From: Phycisphaerales bacterium
GTDB taxonomy: Bacteria; Planctomycetota; Phycisphaerae; Phycisphaerales; SM1A02
DNA: 64,000 nucleotides
Assembly: GCA_029242715.1 (NCBI GenBank)
Contig: JAQWTL010000041.1
Location: 62,001 to 126,000, forward strand
Direction: 5' to 3'
A model generated the notes under the pieces. It saw only the letters and a list, made by a program, of their open reading frames with translations, did not search any database and was not told the origin of the DNA. This document shows positions 35,691 through 43,332 of the stretch, piece by piece (within the stretch, counting starts at the first letter, position 1; every line of letters begins with the position of its first letter). The position numbers were made by a program, and so were the translations under genes.

Positions 35691-37640
35691 TCAGCGGTGC
35701 GTTGCGACTGCCTGTGCCGCAGGAGAGGCCTTCGTGGTCTTCTGCAGACAGGTCTGGATGGTTTCCACGACGCTGTCCAGATCCAGGCCCGCTTCCTCAA
35801 GTTGGCCGGTGCGTGAACCCTGATAGATCCAGGCATCAGGCAGGGCCATTCTGTGGACAAGGCTGGTGTCCAGGTCCATCTCCGTAGCAGCCTCGATGAC
35901 AGCAGCCCCAAAGCCACCATGGATGCCGTGATCTTCGATCGTGATGATCGGGATCTTGCGTTCCAGAAGGCCCTTGATGAGTTCCTTGTCAACAGGCTTG
36001 GCAAATCGAGCGTCATAGACGTCCACGACAGCTTCTTTACCAAGGCGTTCGGCAGCATCCATTCCAGTCAACGCCATCACACCAAATCCAAGGATTGCGA
36101 TATCCGGGTTGTCATGAACTCGAAGGCCCCGAGCACGTCCCAGTTCAAACGGAGGACAAGGTTGATTGCTGAATCGATCACTCACATCGTCACGCGGATA
36201 ACGCACGGCGCTGAGGCCTTCGTCGTAGGTCCGCATGAACTCAAGGGAAGCACGCAGGCTGGCTTCGTCCATGGGTGCAATCAATGCAGCCTTTGGCAGG
36301 ACACGGAGGAGGCTGATGTCACAGAAGCCATGGTGTACTGCACCATCGCCACCTACCAGGCCAGCACGATCAAGGCACAGGCGGACCGGCAGTCCCTGGA
36401 GTGAGACCTCCTGGAAAGCCTGGTCGAATGCGCGTTGCAGGAAGGTCGAGTAGACGGCAAAGAAAGGCTTGTAGCCAGTCTTGGCAAGGCCAGCCATCAT
36501 GTCCATGGCATGTGATTCACAGATGCCGGTATCCCAGACGCGGTCCGGATAGGTATCCAGAGCCTTTTTGACGCCCGTCCCATCAGGCATGGCTGCCGTG
36601 CAGGCAACGACCGATTTGTCCTGCTCCATCATGTCAAGCAGGGCATCTGAGAAAGCCGAGGTGAAGCTGCGGCCCGATGATTTCAGTTCGACACGGCATC
36701 CATTGACCTCAAATGGCTTGGGTGAATGGAATGTCGTGGCATCGCCTTCGCTGAACTCGTAGCCCTTGCCCTTGACTGTATGGGCGTGCAGCACGATGGG
36801 GCGATTGATGTCCTTGACGGTCATGAGCATGTCGACCAGTGTCGGCAGATCATGTCCATCGATGGGTCCGATCGTGAGGTGGCCGAATTTCTCGAACCAG
36901 GCATCCTCGCATACGGCATCCTTGGCCATTTCACTCAGGCGGTGCGACATGTCCCGAAGGGTGGAGCCACCGGGGATCTGAGCCATGACGTCCTGTGCGG
37001 CGCGTTTCACCGCACGGTAGGTACCGCTGGTTCGCAGGCGATCAAAATAACCGGCAACTGCGCCCTGCGGCTTTGCAATACTCATTCCATTGTCATTGAG
37101 AACGACCAGGAACTGGCGGTCAAGTGTGCCCGCATTGTTCAGGCCTTCCATCGCCACACCATTCACGATGCTGGCATCGCCGATGATGGAAACGACATGT
37201 CGGCCATCCGGGTTCTCTGCTGAGCAAGCTTCTCCCTTGAGGAGGTCGCCACGTGCCATTCCGACTGCAGTGGAAATGGCAGTGCCTGCATGCCCAACCG
37301 AGAAGAGGTCATATGAAGATTCGCGTGGTTCAGGGAACCCCGCCATTCCATCACTCTGTCGCAGCCGATCAAGCAGGTCAAAGCGACCTGTCAGAAGCTT
37401 GTGGGGGTAGCACTGGTGACCGACATCAAAGAGTAGTCGGTCATATCCGAAATCAAATACGTAGTGAAGAGCGATGGTCAGTTCAACGACCCCCAGGTTG
37501 GGAGCCAAGTGCCCACCTGATCGACTTACCTGTTCACAGATGGCGTGTCGGATCTCCGCTGCCAGTTCAGGCAGCTGGTCAACCGAGAGCGCTTTGAGAT
37601 CGGCGGGTGATTGAATACCCGGCAGAAGACGAAGTTCCAT
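35691..37640 (-). CDS. dxs: 1-deoxy-D-xylulose-5-phosphate synthase
   Basis: 649 residues. Thiamine-diphosphate transketolase-like enzyme, first step of the MEP isoprenoid pathway (pyruvate + glyceraldehyde 3-phosphate). Seen: SGGHLAPNLGVVELTIALHYVF, FDVGHQCYPHKLLTGR, TPP motif SIIGDASIVNGVAMEGLNNA (GDA in place of the usual GDG), DGHDLPTLV and the transketolase domain DRAGLVGGDGAVHHG. Complete. It follows ispA by 81 bp and precedes the amidotransferase. Confidence 0.95.
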   Translation of the reverse strand: MELRLLPGIQSPADLKALSVDQLPELAAEIRHAICEQVSRSGGHLAPNLGVVELTIALHYVFDFGYDRLLFDVGHQCYPHKLLTGRFDLLDRLRQSDGMAGFPEPRESSYDLFSVGHAGTAISTAVGMARGDLLKGEACSAENPDGRHVVSIIGDASIVNGVAMEGLNNAGTLDRQFLVVLNDNGMSIAKPQGAVAGYFDRLRTSGTYRAVKRAAQDVMAQIPGGSTLRDMSHRLSEMAKDAVCEDAWFEKFGHLTIGPIDGHDLPTLVDMLMTVKDINRPIVLHAHTVKGKGYEFSEGDATTFHSPKPFEVNGCRVELKSSGRSFTSAFSDALLDMMEQDKSVVACTAAMPDGTGVKKALDTYPDRVWDTGICESHAMDMMAGLAKTGYKPFFAVYSTFLQRAFDQAFQEVSLQGLPVRLCLDRAGLVGGDGAVHHGFCDISLLRVLPKAALIAPMDEASLRASLEFMRTYDEGLSAVRYPRDDVSDRFSNQPCPPFELGRARGLRVHDNPDIAILGFGVMALTGMDAAERLGKEAVVDVYDARFAKPVDKELIKGLLERKIPIITIEDHGIHGGFGAAVIEAATEMDLDTSLVHRMALPDAWIYQGSRTGQLEEAGLDLDSVVETIQTCLQKTTKASPAAQAVATHR

Positions 37641-37721
37641 CTCTTCTCATTCCTCAGAAGCCTGTATGAGCCGGCTCCGTCCATCGGAGGGGGGCATCTT
37701 CAGGTTGGAACAAGTGTATGT

Positions 37722-38627
37722 TCATCTGGTCCTAATCGCCATATAACAACAAAGATCCCGCAGGGAGACGCCTGCAGGGCCCAGGGGTTCCAGGGCCTCA
37801 CAGGCTTGATTCCGGAGTTGGTCCACGACCTGCTTGGAACCTTCGATTCCCAGCAGGCCCGGGTAGGTTCGCTTTCCAAGAGCAGAATCCTTGCCAGTTG
37901 CCTTGCCAACATGCTCCGTGGACTGGGTCACATCCAGCAGGTCATCGACGACCTGGAACATGAGCCCCACGGTTTCGCCGTACCGAGTGAAGATCTGGTG
38001 TGTCGGTTCATCAGATCCGGCACAGATGGCCCCCATTCGACAGGCTGCCCTCAAGAGGGCTCCAGTCTTGTTTCGGTGGACCAACTGCAACTGCTCAAGA
38101 GCGGGTTGTTCTGCAGGTAGGCCCCCAAGCGTGTCATAGACCTGGCCGACGACCATGTCACGCGTTCCGGTAGCCAGTTCATCTACAAGGGAATTGACCT
38201 GTTTCGGAGACATCTTCATCCGAGTGAGTTCACCAAAGGCCATTGCCAGCAGAAGATCGCCGGCCAGGATCGCCATTGGCTCACCGGCATGGACATGCAG
38301 TGTCGGGCGTCCTCGCCTCAGCGAATCGTCATCCAATGCGGGAAGGTCATCGTGGATGAGGCTGAAGCAATGAACAAGTTCCAGGGCGGCTGCGGCTGGA
38401 AGAGCATCTTCGGCTCGACCACCGGCCGCTTCACAGGAGAGAATGACCAGCACTGGCCTGAGACGTTTTCCGCTTCCAAGAGTTCCATATCGGGCCGCTT
38501 CCGCCAGGTTCTCAGGGAGGAAAGACCAGTCGATGGAGGATTCGAGATATTCCTCGATCATCTCGGAGGGCCGGGTGATGACGTCCATTCCTGGGTGGGC
38601 AGTTTCGGGGGAGGGTGATGAATGCAT
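37722..38627 (-). CDS. ispA: Polyprenyl diphosphate synthase (IspA family)
   Basis: 301 residues. Short-chain prenyltransferase making farnesyl or geranylgeranyl diphosphate. Seen: GKRLRPVLVIL, first aspartate motif at residues 93-99 (DDLPALD), RGRPTLHVHAGEPMAILAGD, and second motif MFQVVDDLLDVTQ with GKATGKDSALGKRTYP. All catalytic aspartates are present. Product length cannot be decided. Head of the ispA-dxs-amidotransferase set, divergent from the ExbB-like gene. Confidence 0.92.
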   Translation of the reverse strand: MHSSPSPETAHPGMDVITRPSEMIEEYLESSIDWSFLPENLAEAARYGTLGSGKRLRPVLVILSCEAAGGRAEDALPAAAALELVHCFSLIHDDLPALDDDSLRRGRPTLHVHAGEPMAILAGDLLLAMAFGELTRMKMSPKQVNSLVDELATGTRDMVVGQVYDTLGGLPAEQPALEQLQLVHRNKTGALLRAACRMGAICAGSDEPTHQIFTRYGETVGLMFQVVDDLLDVTQSTEHVGKATGKDSALGKRTYPGLLGIEGSKQVVDQLRNQACEALEPLGPAGVSLRDLCCYMAIRTR

Positions 38628-38695
38628 TTCGGCTCGCTCTTTGGCAGGGTGCCCCGGTTTTACGGCTGACGATACAGGTCCGTATGATAGCGGTC

Positions 38696-39349
38696 ATGGA
38701 AGAATTCTTCGGCAATCTCGGCACCCTCTTGAACCGGGGTGGGTATGTGATGATTCCGCTGCTCCTGCTGAGCATCTGCAGCGTCACTTTGATCATCGAA
38801 CGATCAGTTTTCTGGTTGACCGTCAATGGCCGAGCCAGCCTCAGGCGTCTCTCGGAGATGAATGCTGCTCTGCGGCGTGGTCAGAACGACCGTGTCCAGG
38901 AACTCATCAAGGTTGATCGGACTCCATACGGTCGTGTCGCCAAGCGGCTGATCGATGACGGGGCGGGTGATGCGGTCTCCCTGGAGGCAGTCGACGGAGA
39001 ACGCCGCAAGTTCAATCGCTTCATGGTGACCATGTCCACGATCATCACGGCGTCCCCGCTCCTGGGCATCCTTGGCACGGTCATCGGAATTATCCAGAGT
39101 TTCGAATTGCTTGGCGGTGATTCGACCTTGACGGATCCTCGTGATGTGGCCGGTGGTATTGCCGCAGCGTTGTTGACGACGGCTTTCGGCCTCATCGTCG
39201 CATTGATCACACTCTTCCCGTACATGCTCTTCAAGGGGCAATCCGCCAGTGCTGTCGATCGTCTTGAGACACTCATTGCGTCGACTCAGGAGGGATACAA
39301 GGAAGTTCAGAAGGTGGCTGTGCATGTCGGCGTGTCGGATCCATCCTGA
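38696..39349 (+). CDS. MotA/TolQ/ExbB proton channel family protein
   Basis: 217 residues. Three membrane segments: YVMIPLLLLSICSVTLIIERSVF near the N terminus, then TIITASPLLGILGTVIGIIQSF and AGGIAAALLTTAFGLIVALITLF, the TolQ/ExbB channel pair with the conserved Gly/Thr/Pro-bearing helices. No ExbD/TolR partner follows, unusual for this family. Instead the next gene is a TraB/TIKI-type protein coupled by TGATG. The ATG at 38696 has a TATGAT box at 38683-38688 only 7 bases before it, so the message may be leaderless. An in-frame ATG lies 12 bases upstream. Confidence 0.82.
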   Translation: MEEFFGNLGTLLNRGGYVMIPLLLLSICSVTLIIERSVFWLTVNGRASLRRLSEMNAALRRGQNDRVQELIKVDRTPYGRVAKRLIDDGAGDAVSLEAVDGERRKFNRFMVTMSTIITASPLLGILGTVIGIIQSFELLGGDSTLTDPRDVAGGIAAALLTTAFGLIVALITLFPYMLFKGQSASAVDRLETLIASTQEGYKEVQKVAVHVGVSDPS

Positions 39350-40569
39350 TGCTTACACTTCTCTTATCCCTGGCGTTGCTCAGCTTTGACAAGGGCGAAG
39401 CGCAGCATTCTGCCTGGTTGCAATCTGAAGTTGTTGCGGACAAGTCTGCTGATCTGAAAATGGCGTCACGTCGATACACGCCACCTGAAGGCAAGGTCGG
39501 GGATGTCTGGCTGGTTGGGGTATCCCATATCGGCAACACTTCGTTCTATGCCGGCATCGAGGAACTGGTCTCATCCTGCGATCTGGTTCTCTACGAGTCG
39601 GTGATGCCCGAAATCACGCGTGGGCCTGAGGGTGAGACGCCCCAGGAGAAGCGAGAGTCCACCAGGGCCGCCATGGAATGGCTTGCCGACATCGTGATGA
39701 TGACCGATGCACAAGAAGAGACCGCGGCAACCTCCCTTGATGAAGTCGAGGTTCGCGTCGTCAAGGTCGACAGGAGGCTGGTCGATGCGGTCAGGGCCGT
39801 ACGGGAAGATGCCTGGGGTCATCCCGTAGGGTTGGCGTTCAACGACAACAGGACGGTCCTGGTCAGCATGGGGGCCGATGGTCTCTCGGGAGGACAGGAT
39901 GAGTCGGAAGACCTGCAGGTAATCGTTCCACTTCCAGAGACATCCTCTTCCACACAAGGCATTCAGCAAGCGCTCGCGACTGCCTTGAAACTTGATTTCC
40001 AACTCGCCGTTCTCCCATACGAGCGAGAGGATTGGGTTGTCAGTGACATGACCTGGGAAAACCTCGAGTCGAGATTCCAGGCTGAAGGCATCGACATCGA
40101 AGGGTTGTCTGGAATGCTTGAAGGTTCCAGCTTGCCGGCCGGGATCGTCAAGTTGTTCCTTCGCATGCTTCCAGCCTTGGACATGCTGACCGGCGGGGCG
40201 ATTACAGATGGCGTCAAGGTGATGCTTGTGGAACTTCTTGGACGGGAAGATGCCATCGATCTTGCCTTGCGTGAAGTCGGTGGTGCTGGCGGCACCATTC
40301 TCATCAATGATCGCAATGCGGTCGTGATAGAAGATCTCAACACCTACCTGGAGAGCGGTGAGCACCCGTGCATTGCCGTTCTGTACGGTGCGGGTCACAT
40401 GGTCGACATGGCCCATCGCCTTGAGGACATGGGCTGGAGAGAGGCTGAAGTCCGCTGGCTTCCCGGGATTTCAGTTGATCTTGAGAACTCCAGGCTCAGC
40501 AAGATGCACATGGCCATGATCCGGACATCGATCAACCAGGCACTGGAACGCTTGAAGAACCGGGACTGA
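39349..40569 (+). CDS. TraB/PrgY/GumN (TIKI-like) superfamily protein, secreted
   Basis: 406 residues. N-terminal signal sequence (MLTLLLSLALLSF). The TIKI/TraB layout is seen: the first GxxH motif in WLVGVSHIGNTSF, an acidic YESVMPE (ExxE type) on the next strand, INDRNAVVIEDLNTYLES with conserved Asn-Asp-Arg, and the second GxxH motif in AVLYGAGHMVDMAHRLEDMGW. Family knowledge predicts metalloprotease-like folds and, in PrgY, pheromone regulation. Function here unknown. It overlaps the ExbB-like gene by one base and likely is translated together with it. Ends 2 bp from the convergent prepilin gene. Confidence 0.75.
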   Translation: MLTLLLSLALLSFDKGEAQHSAWLQSEVVADKSADLKMASRRYTPPEGKVGDVWLVGVSHIGNTSFYAGIEELVSSCDLVLYESVMPEITRGPEGETPQEKRESTRAAMEWLADIVMMTDAQEETAATSLDEVEVRVVKVDRRLVDAVRAVREDAWGHPVGLAFNDNRTVLVSMGADGLSGGQDESEDLQVIVPLPETSSSTQGIQQALATALKLDFQLAVLPYEREDWVVSDMTWENLESRFQAEGIDIEGLSGMLEGSSLPAGIVKLFLRMLPALDMLTGGAITDGVKVMLVELLGREDAIDLALREVGGAGGTILINDRNAVVIEDLNTYLESGEHPCIAVLYGAGHMVDMAHRLEDMGWREAEVRWLPGISVDLENSRLSKMHMAMIRTSINQALERLKNRD

Positions 40570-40571
40570 CC

Positions 40572-41504
40572 TCAGGGTTCGGTATAGCGGTAATCAGATC
40601 CGGTGAATCCCAATTGGCCCGAAGCTCTGTCGATCCAAAGGCGTTGATCCAGTAAATCCGTGAAGGAATAGGTCTCGACATGGCCATCAGGGTGCCAGCT
40701 GACCGGTGGTCCTTCGTGTCGCCCGAGAGGCGCTGAATCACCTTCGGCAAATTCAATGTCCAGGCCAGGCGTGAGGTTCCACTGGGGTTCGTCAGCGAGT
40801 CGATGCGGCACGGCCAGCCAGTGCCCGGGTCCACTGTCGAGCCGTTCTGGAGTACTACCAGGCTCGCCCCTGCCATTGGAAATGAAAGCAATGACGCGGG
40901 AAGGGTTCGTCAGCATTGTCTGTGAGGTTGTTGTCAGGTTGACCGTCCTCTGGTTGGCATCCTGAACCTTTACGAACCGGGGATGGCTTCGACGAATATC
41001 GCTGTACCAACGATCCCAGACGCCACCAAGGAAATAACCGTTGAGGCCGAAACTCGGCGACTCGGCAATCTCCAGCTTCCAATCATCGTCCATTTCATCC
41101 CAGTTGTTGATGGTCTCGCGATCCAGGTGCCCGCGAACCAGTCGCATGTCATTGTCCATGTAGGGAAGCAGTCTCCATGTCCATGGGCCGGCGACATTGG
41201 GCTGGCTCGTGCCATACGAGGGCGCAGGTGGAATGAGAGTGCCATCCGGGTAGGTCAGTTCCATTTCCCACTGTGATTGTGTTGAAGGAGAGAGCCAGCC
41301 TGGTGCGATTCGTTCTTTGTGCACCTGGGAATACTTCAGCCACGCATTACCAACCTGTCGGATCTCGTTCTTCTCAAGCGCCTTGCGACCCTGTTGGCGA
41401 ATAGCGATCAAGGCTGTCATGACCACCCCGATCAGCAGGCTGATGATGCCGATCACAATCAGCAACTCGATGATGGTGAACCCAATTGGGTCTCGTCGTC
41501 GCAT
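40572..41504 (-). CDS. Prepilin-type N-methylation domain protein (planctomycete DUF1559-like)
   Basis: 310 residues. Class III prepilin leader: MRRRDPIG-FTIIELLIVIG, with the peptidase site after Gly8, the methylated Phe9 and Glu13 at +5, followed by a 20-residue hydrophobic helix. The C-terminal part carries WHPDGHVETYSF, close to the H-x9-DG motif of planctomycete pseudopilins. The middle, rich in Trp and Asp, is unfamiliar. Probably inserted in the membrane by a PilD-like peptidase (not in the window). It follows ispG on the same strand after 68 bp. Confidence 0.78.
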   Translation of the reverse strand: MRRRDPIGFTIIELLIVIGIISLLIGVVMTALIAIRQQGRKALEKNEIRQVGNAWLKYSQVHKERIAPGWLSPSTQSQWEMELTYPDGTLIPPAPSYGTSQPNVAGPWTWRLLPYMDNDMRLVRGHLDRETINNWDEMDDDWKLEIAESPSFGLNGYFLGGVWDRWYSDIRRSHPRFVKVQDANQRTVNLTTTSQTMLTNPSRVIAFISNGRGEPGSTPERLDSGPGHWLAVPHRLADEPQWNLTPGLDIEFAEGDSAPLGRHEGPPVSWHPDGHVETYSFTDLLDQRLWIDRASGQLGFTGSDYRYTEP

Positions 41505-41572
41505 GGTCAGCTCCTCGCATGATCATACGAGCAGGCTGCTGTTCAAGACGCATCGATCTTGTTTGATCGGGC

Positions 41573-42826
41573 TCAGGTCTGGTCGATCGTGAGTTGCTCG
41601 ACCTGTCCTGCTGCGATCTTGCCCTTGCCGCTGCCCAACTCTCCAATGGGATCTGGCGGGACGATATCCACGGCTTTTTCCCCGAGGGTCGCTTCTCCCG
41701 CGTTTACCTTTGCTTCAAAGGCCAGGCACTCAGCCAGCAGGCGATCCAGGATTTCCTCTTCAGGAACGTTGGCTACACGGACGCCCTGCACGTAGATGAT
41801 GCCTCGGCGATCTCCGGCAAAGACGGCGACATCAGCACCTTCTGCTTCACCTGGGCCGTTCACGATGCAACCCATCACAGCGACTTTGACCGGGAGTTTG
41901 ATGACATTCGTCAGTTTCTTGCGGACGGCCTGGATCAGTTCGAAGAGATCTACCTGAATCCTGCCACACGTAGGACAGGCGATGAGTTCAACGCCTTTCC
42001 GTTCACGAAGTCCCAGGCAGTAGAGCATTTCCAGACCATCTTCGACTTCATAGATCGGATCGTTGGCATAGGAAATACGAATCGTGTCACCAATGCCACC
42101 GGCAAGGAGCGTTCCCAGTGCGACCACTGTTCGAATCGTTCCGGTTTCCTTCGGTCCGGCGTGTGTCACGCCAAGATGCAGGGGGTAGTCGAAACGCTTG
42201 CTGATCTCTGCGTACACATCCATCACCAGTCGGGGATCAATCGATTTCGCGCTGATGCAGACGTTGTGAAAATCTCGCTGCTCGAAGATTTCCATGTACT
42301 CCTCGAGCTTTGCGATCATCAAAGCGATCATGTGACCTTGTCGGCGATCTGCGAAGAACTTGCCGAGTTCCTGGAGTCGGCGTTCCTTGTCTTTTCGCTC
42401 GATGATCGAACCCTCGTTGACACCAACTCGGATCGGAATGCCTCGCTCGCTGCAGGCATCGATGACGCTGTTGACCTGGTCACGATCCGAGATGTTCCCG
42501 GGGTTGAGCCTGATCTTGTGTACGCCCGACTCGATGGCTTCAAGTGCACGCTTGTAGTGGAAGTGCACATCAGCAACGATCGGTACTCGAGTCTGATCGA
42601 GAATCTCAACAAGCGCCTCGGTGTCTTTTCGCTGAGGTACGGCGACCCGGACGATATCCGCCCCGGCATCACTGAGCTTGTTGATTTCCGCGACACAGGC
42701 ATCCACGTCCCAGGTATAACCAGCCGTCATCGTCTGCACGGAGACGGGGGCGTCTCCGCCGATCTTGATGATGCCGGTTCGCTCGTTTCCAATCGTGAAC
42801 TGTCGTGTTGGTCGACGTGTCGTCAT
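41573..42826 (-). CDS. ispG: 4-hydroxy-3-methylbut-2-en-1-yl diphosphate synthase
   Basis: 417 residues. [4Fe-4S] enzyme converting MEcPP to HMBPP, the penultimate MEP-pathway step. Seen: VSVQTMTAG and RVAVPQRKDTEALVEIL, VADVHFHYKRALEAI, NPGNISD, then the cluster ligands in ACPTCGRIQ and MGCIVNGPGEAEGAD. The ATG at 42826 is chosen over a GTG 18 bases upstream. Length matches the short bacterial form. It lies 38 bp downstream of the TetR gene. A second MEP-pathway gene, dxs, is 4 kb away, but in a separate cluster. Confidence 0.95.
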   Translation of the reverse strand: MTTRRPTRQFTIGNERTGIIKIGGDAPVSVQTMTAGYTWDVDACVAEINKLSDAGADIVRVAVPQRKDTEALVEILDQTRVPIVADVHFHYKRALEAIESGVHKIRLNPGNISDRDQVNSVIDACSERGIPIRVGVNEGSIIERKDKERRLQELGKFFADRRQGHMIALMIAKLEEYMEIFEQRDFHNVCISAKSIDPRLVMDVYAEISKRFDYPLHLGVTHAGPKETGTIRTVVALGTLLAGGIGDTIRISYANDPIYEVEDGLEMLYCLGLRERKGVELIACPTCGRIQVDLFELIQAVRKKLTNVIKLPVKVAVMGCIVNGPGEAEGADVAVFAGDRRGIIYVQGVRVANVPEEEILDRLLAECLAFEAKVNAGEATLGEKAVDIVPPDPIGELGSGKGKIAAGQVEQLTIDQT

Positions 42827-42864
42827 GAGCCTGGATTGTAGCACTGGCTTGCGGGCTGTCAGCT

Positions 42865-43332
42865 TCAGTCCTGGCTGATTCGCTCCAGAACCACTTCACC
42901 GAGCCTCCTGCAGAGTTCTTCTTCGCCTCGTTTTCCCGTTGCTGCGGCGAAAGCGGAGTCCAAGGCTGTCCGTCGAGCCCTGACCAGCCCCGTTATTTTC
43001 TCGACATCCGCGGCGGTATCGATCAGGAGCAGCGATTCCATCATCCGTCGCATGGCACGTTCCTGGTGTTCAGGGCGGTCGCTGGCGGCAAGGTCCTGAA
43101 TGCCCTGGTCGAGCATGCGAGTCACGACCTCGATGAAGAGGGATTCCTTGCTGGGGAAGTGCCGGTAGAGCACGGGCTCCGTGACGCCACAGGCTTTGGC
43201 AAGATCCCGTGTTCCAGTAGCGTGAAAGCCTGCTTGTACAAAGAGAAGTTCGGCGGCATCAAGGATGGATTCCCGTCTTGCCGGGGCATCCAGTCGTGTG
43301 GTCGGACGTGAAGGAGTCGAGTCAGTCGTCAT
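42865..43332 (-). CDS. TetR-family transcriptional regulator, short form
   Basis: 155 residues. Helix-turn-helix at about 20-65: RRESILDAAELLFVQAGFHATG, then TRDLAKACGVTEPVLYRHFPSKESLF, the family consensus with recognition helix. The C-terminal ligand/dimer part is only about 90 residues, shorter than usual (TetR proteins are about 190-220). The ATG at 43332 lies inside the end of topA (11-base overlap), so expression may be coupled to topA. No target operator was identified; its nearest downstream gene is ispG. Confidence 0.82.
   Translation of the reverse strand: MTTDSTPSRPTTRLDAPARRESILDAAELLFVQAGFHATGTRDLAKACGVTEPVLYRHFPSKESLFIEVVTRMLDQGIQDLAASDRPEHQERAMRRMMESLLLIDTAADVEKITGLVRARRTALDSAFAAATGKRGEEELCRRLGEVVLERISQD

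Noticed and set aside
41594-42841. 415-residue plus-strand open frame mirroring ispG
   Set aside because: Antisense to a well-recognised gene over its full length; no family resemblance. Such mirrors arise from codon usage in GC-rich genes.
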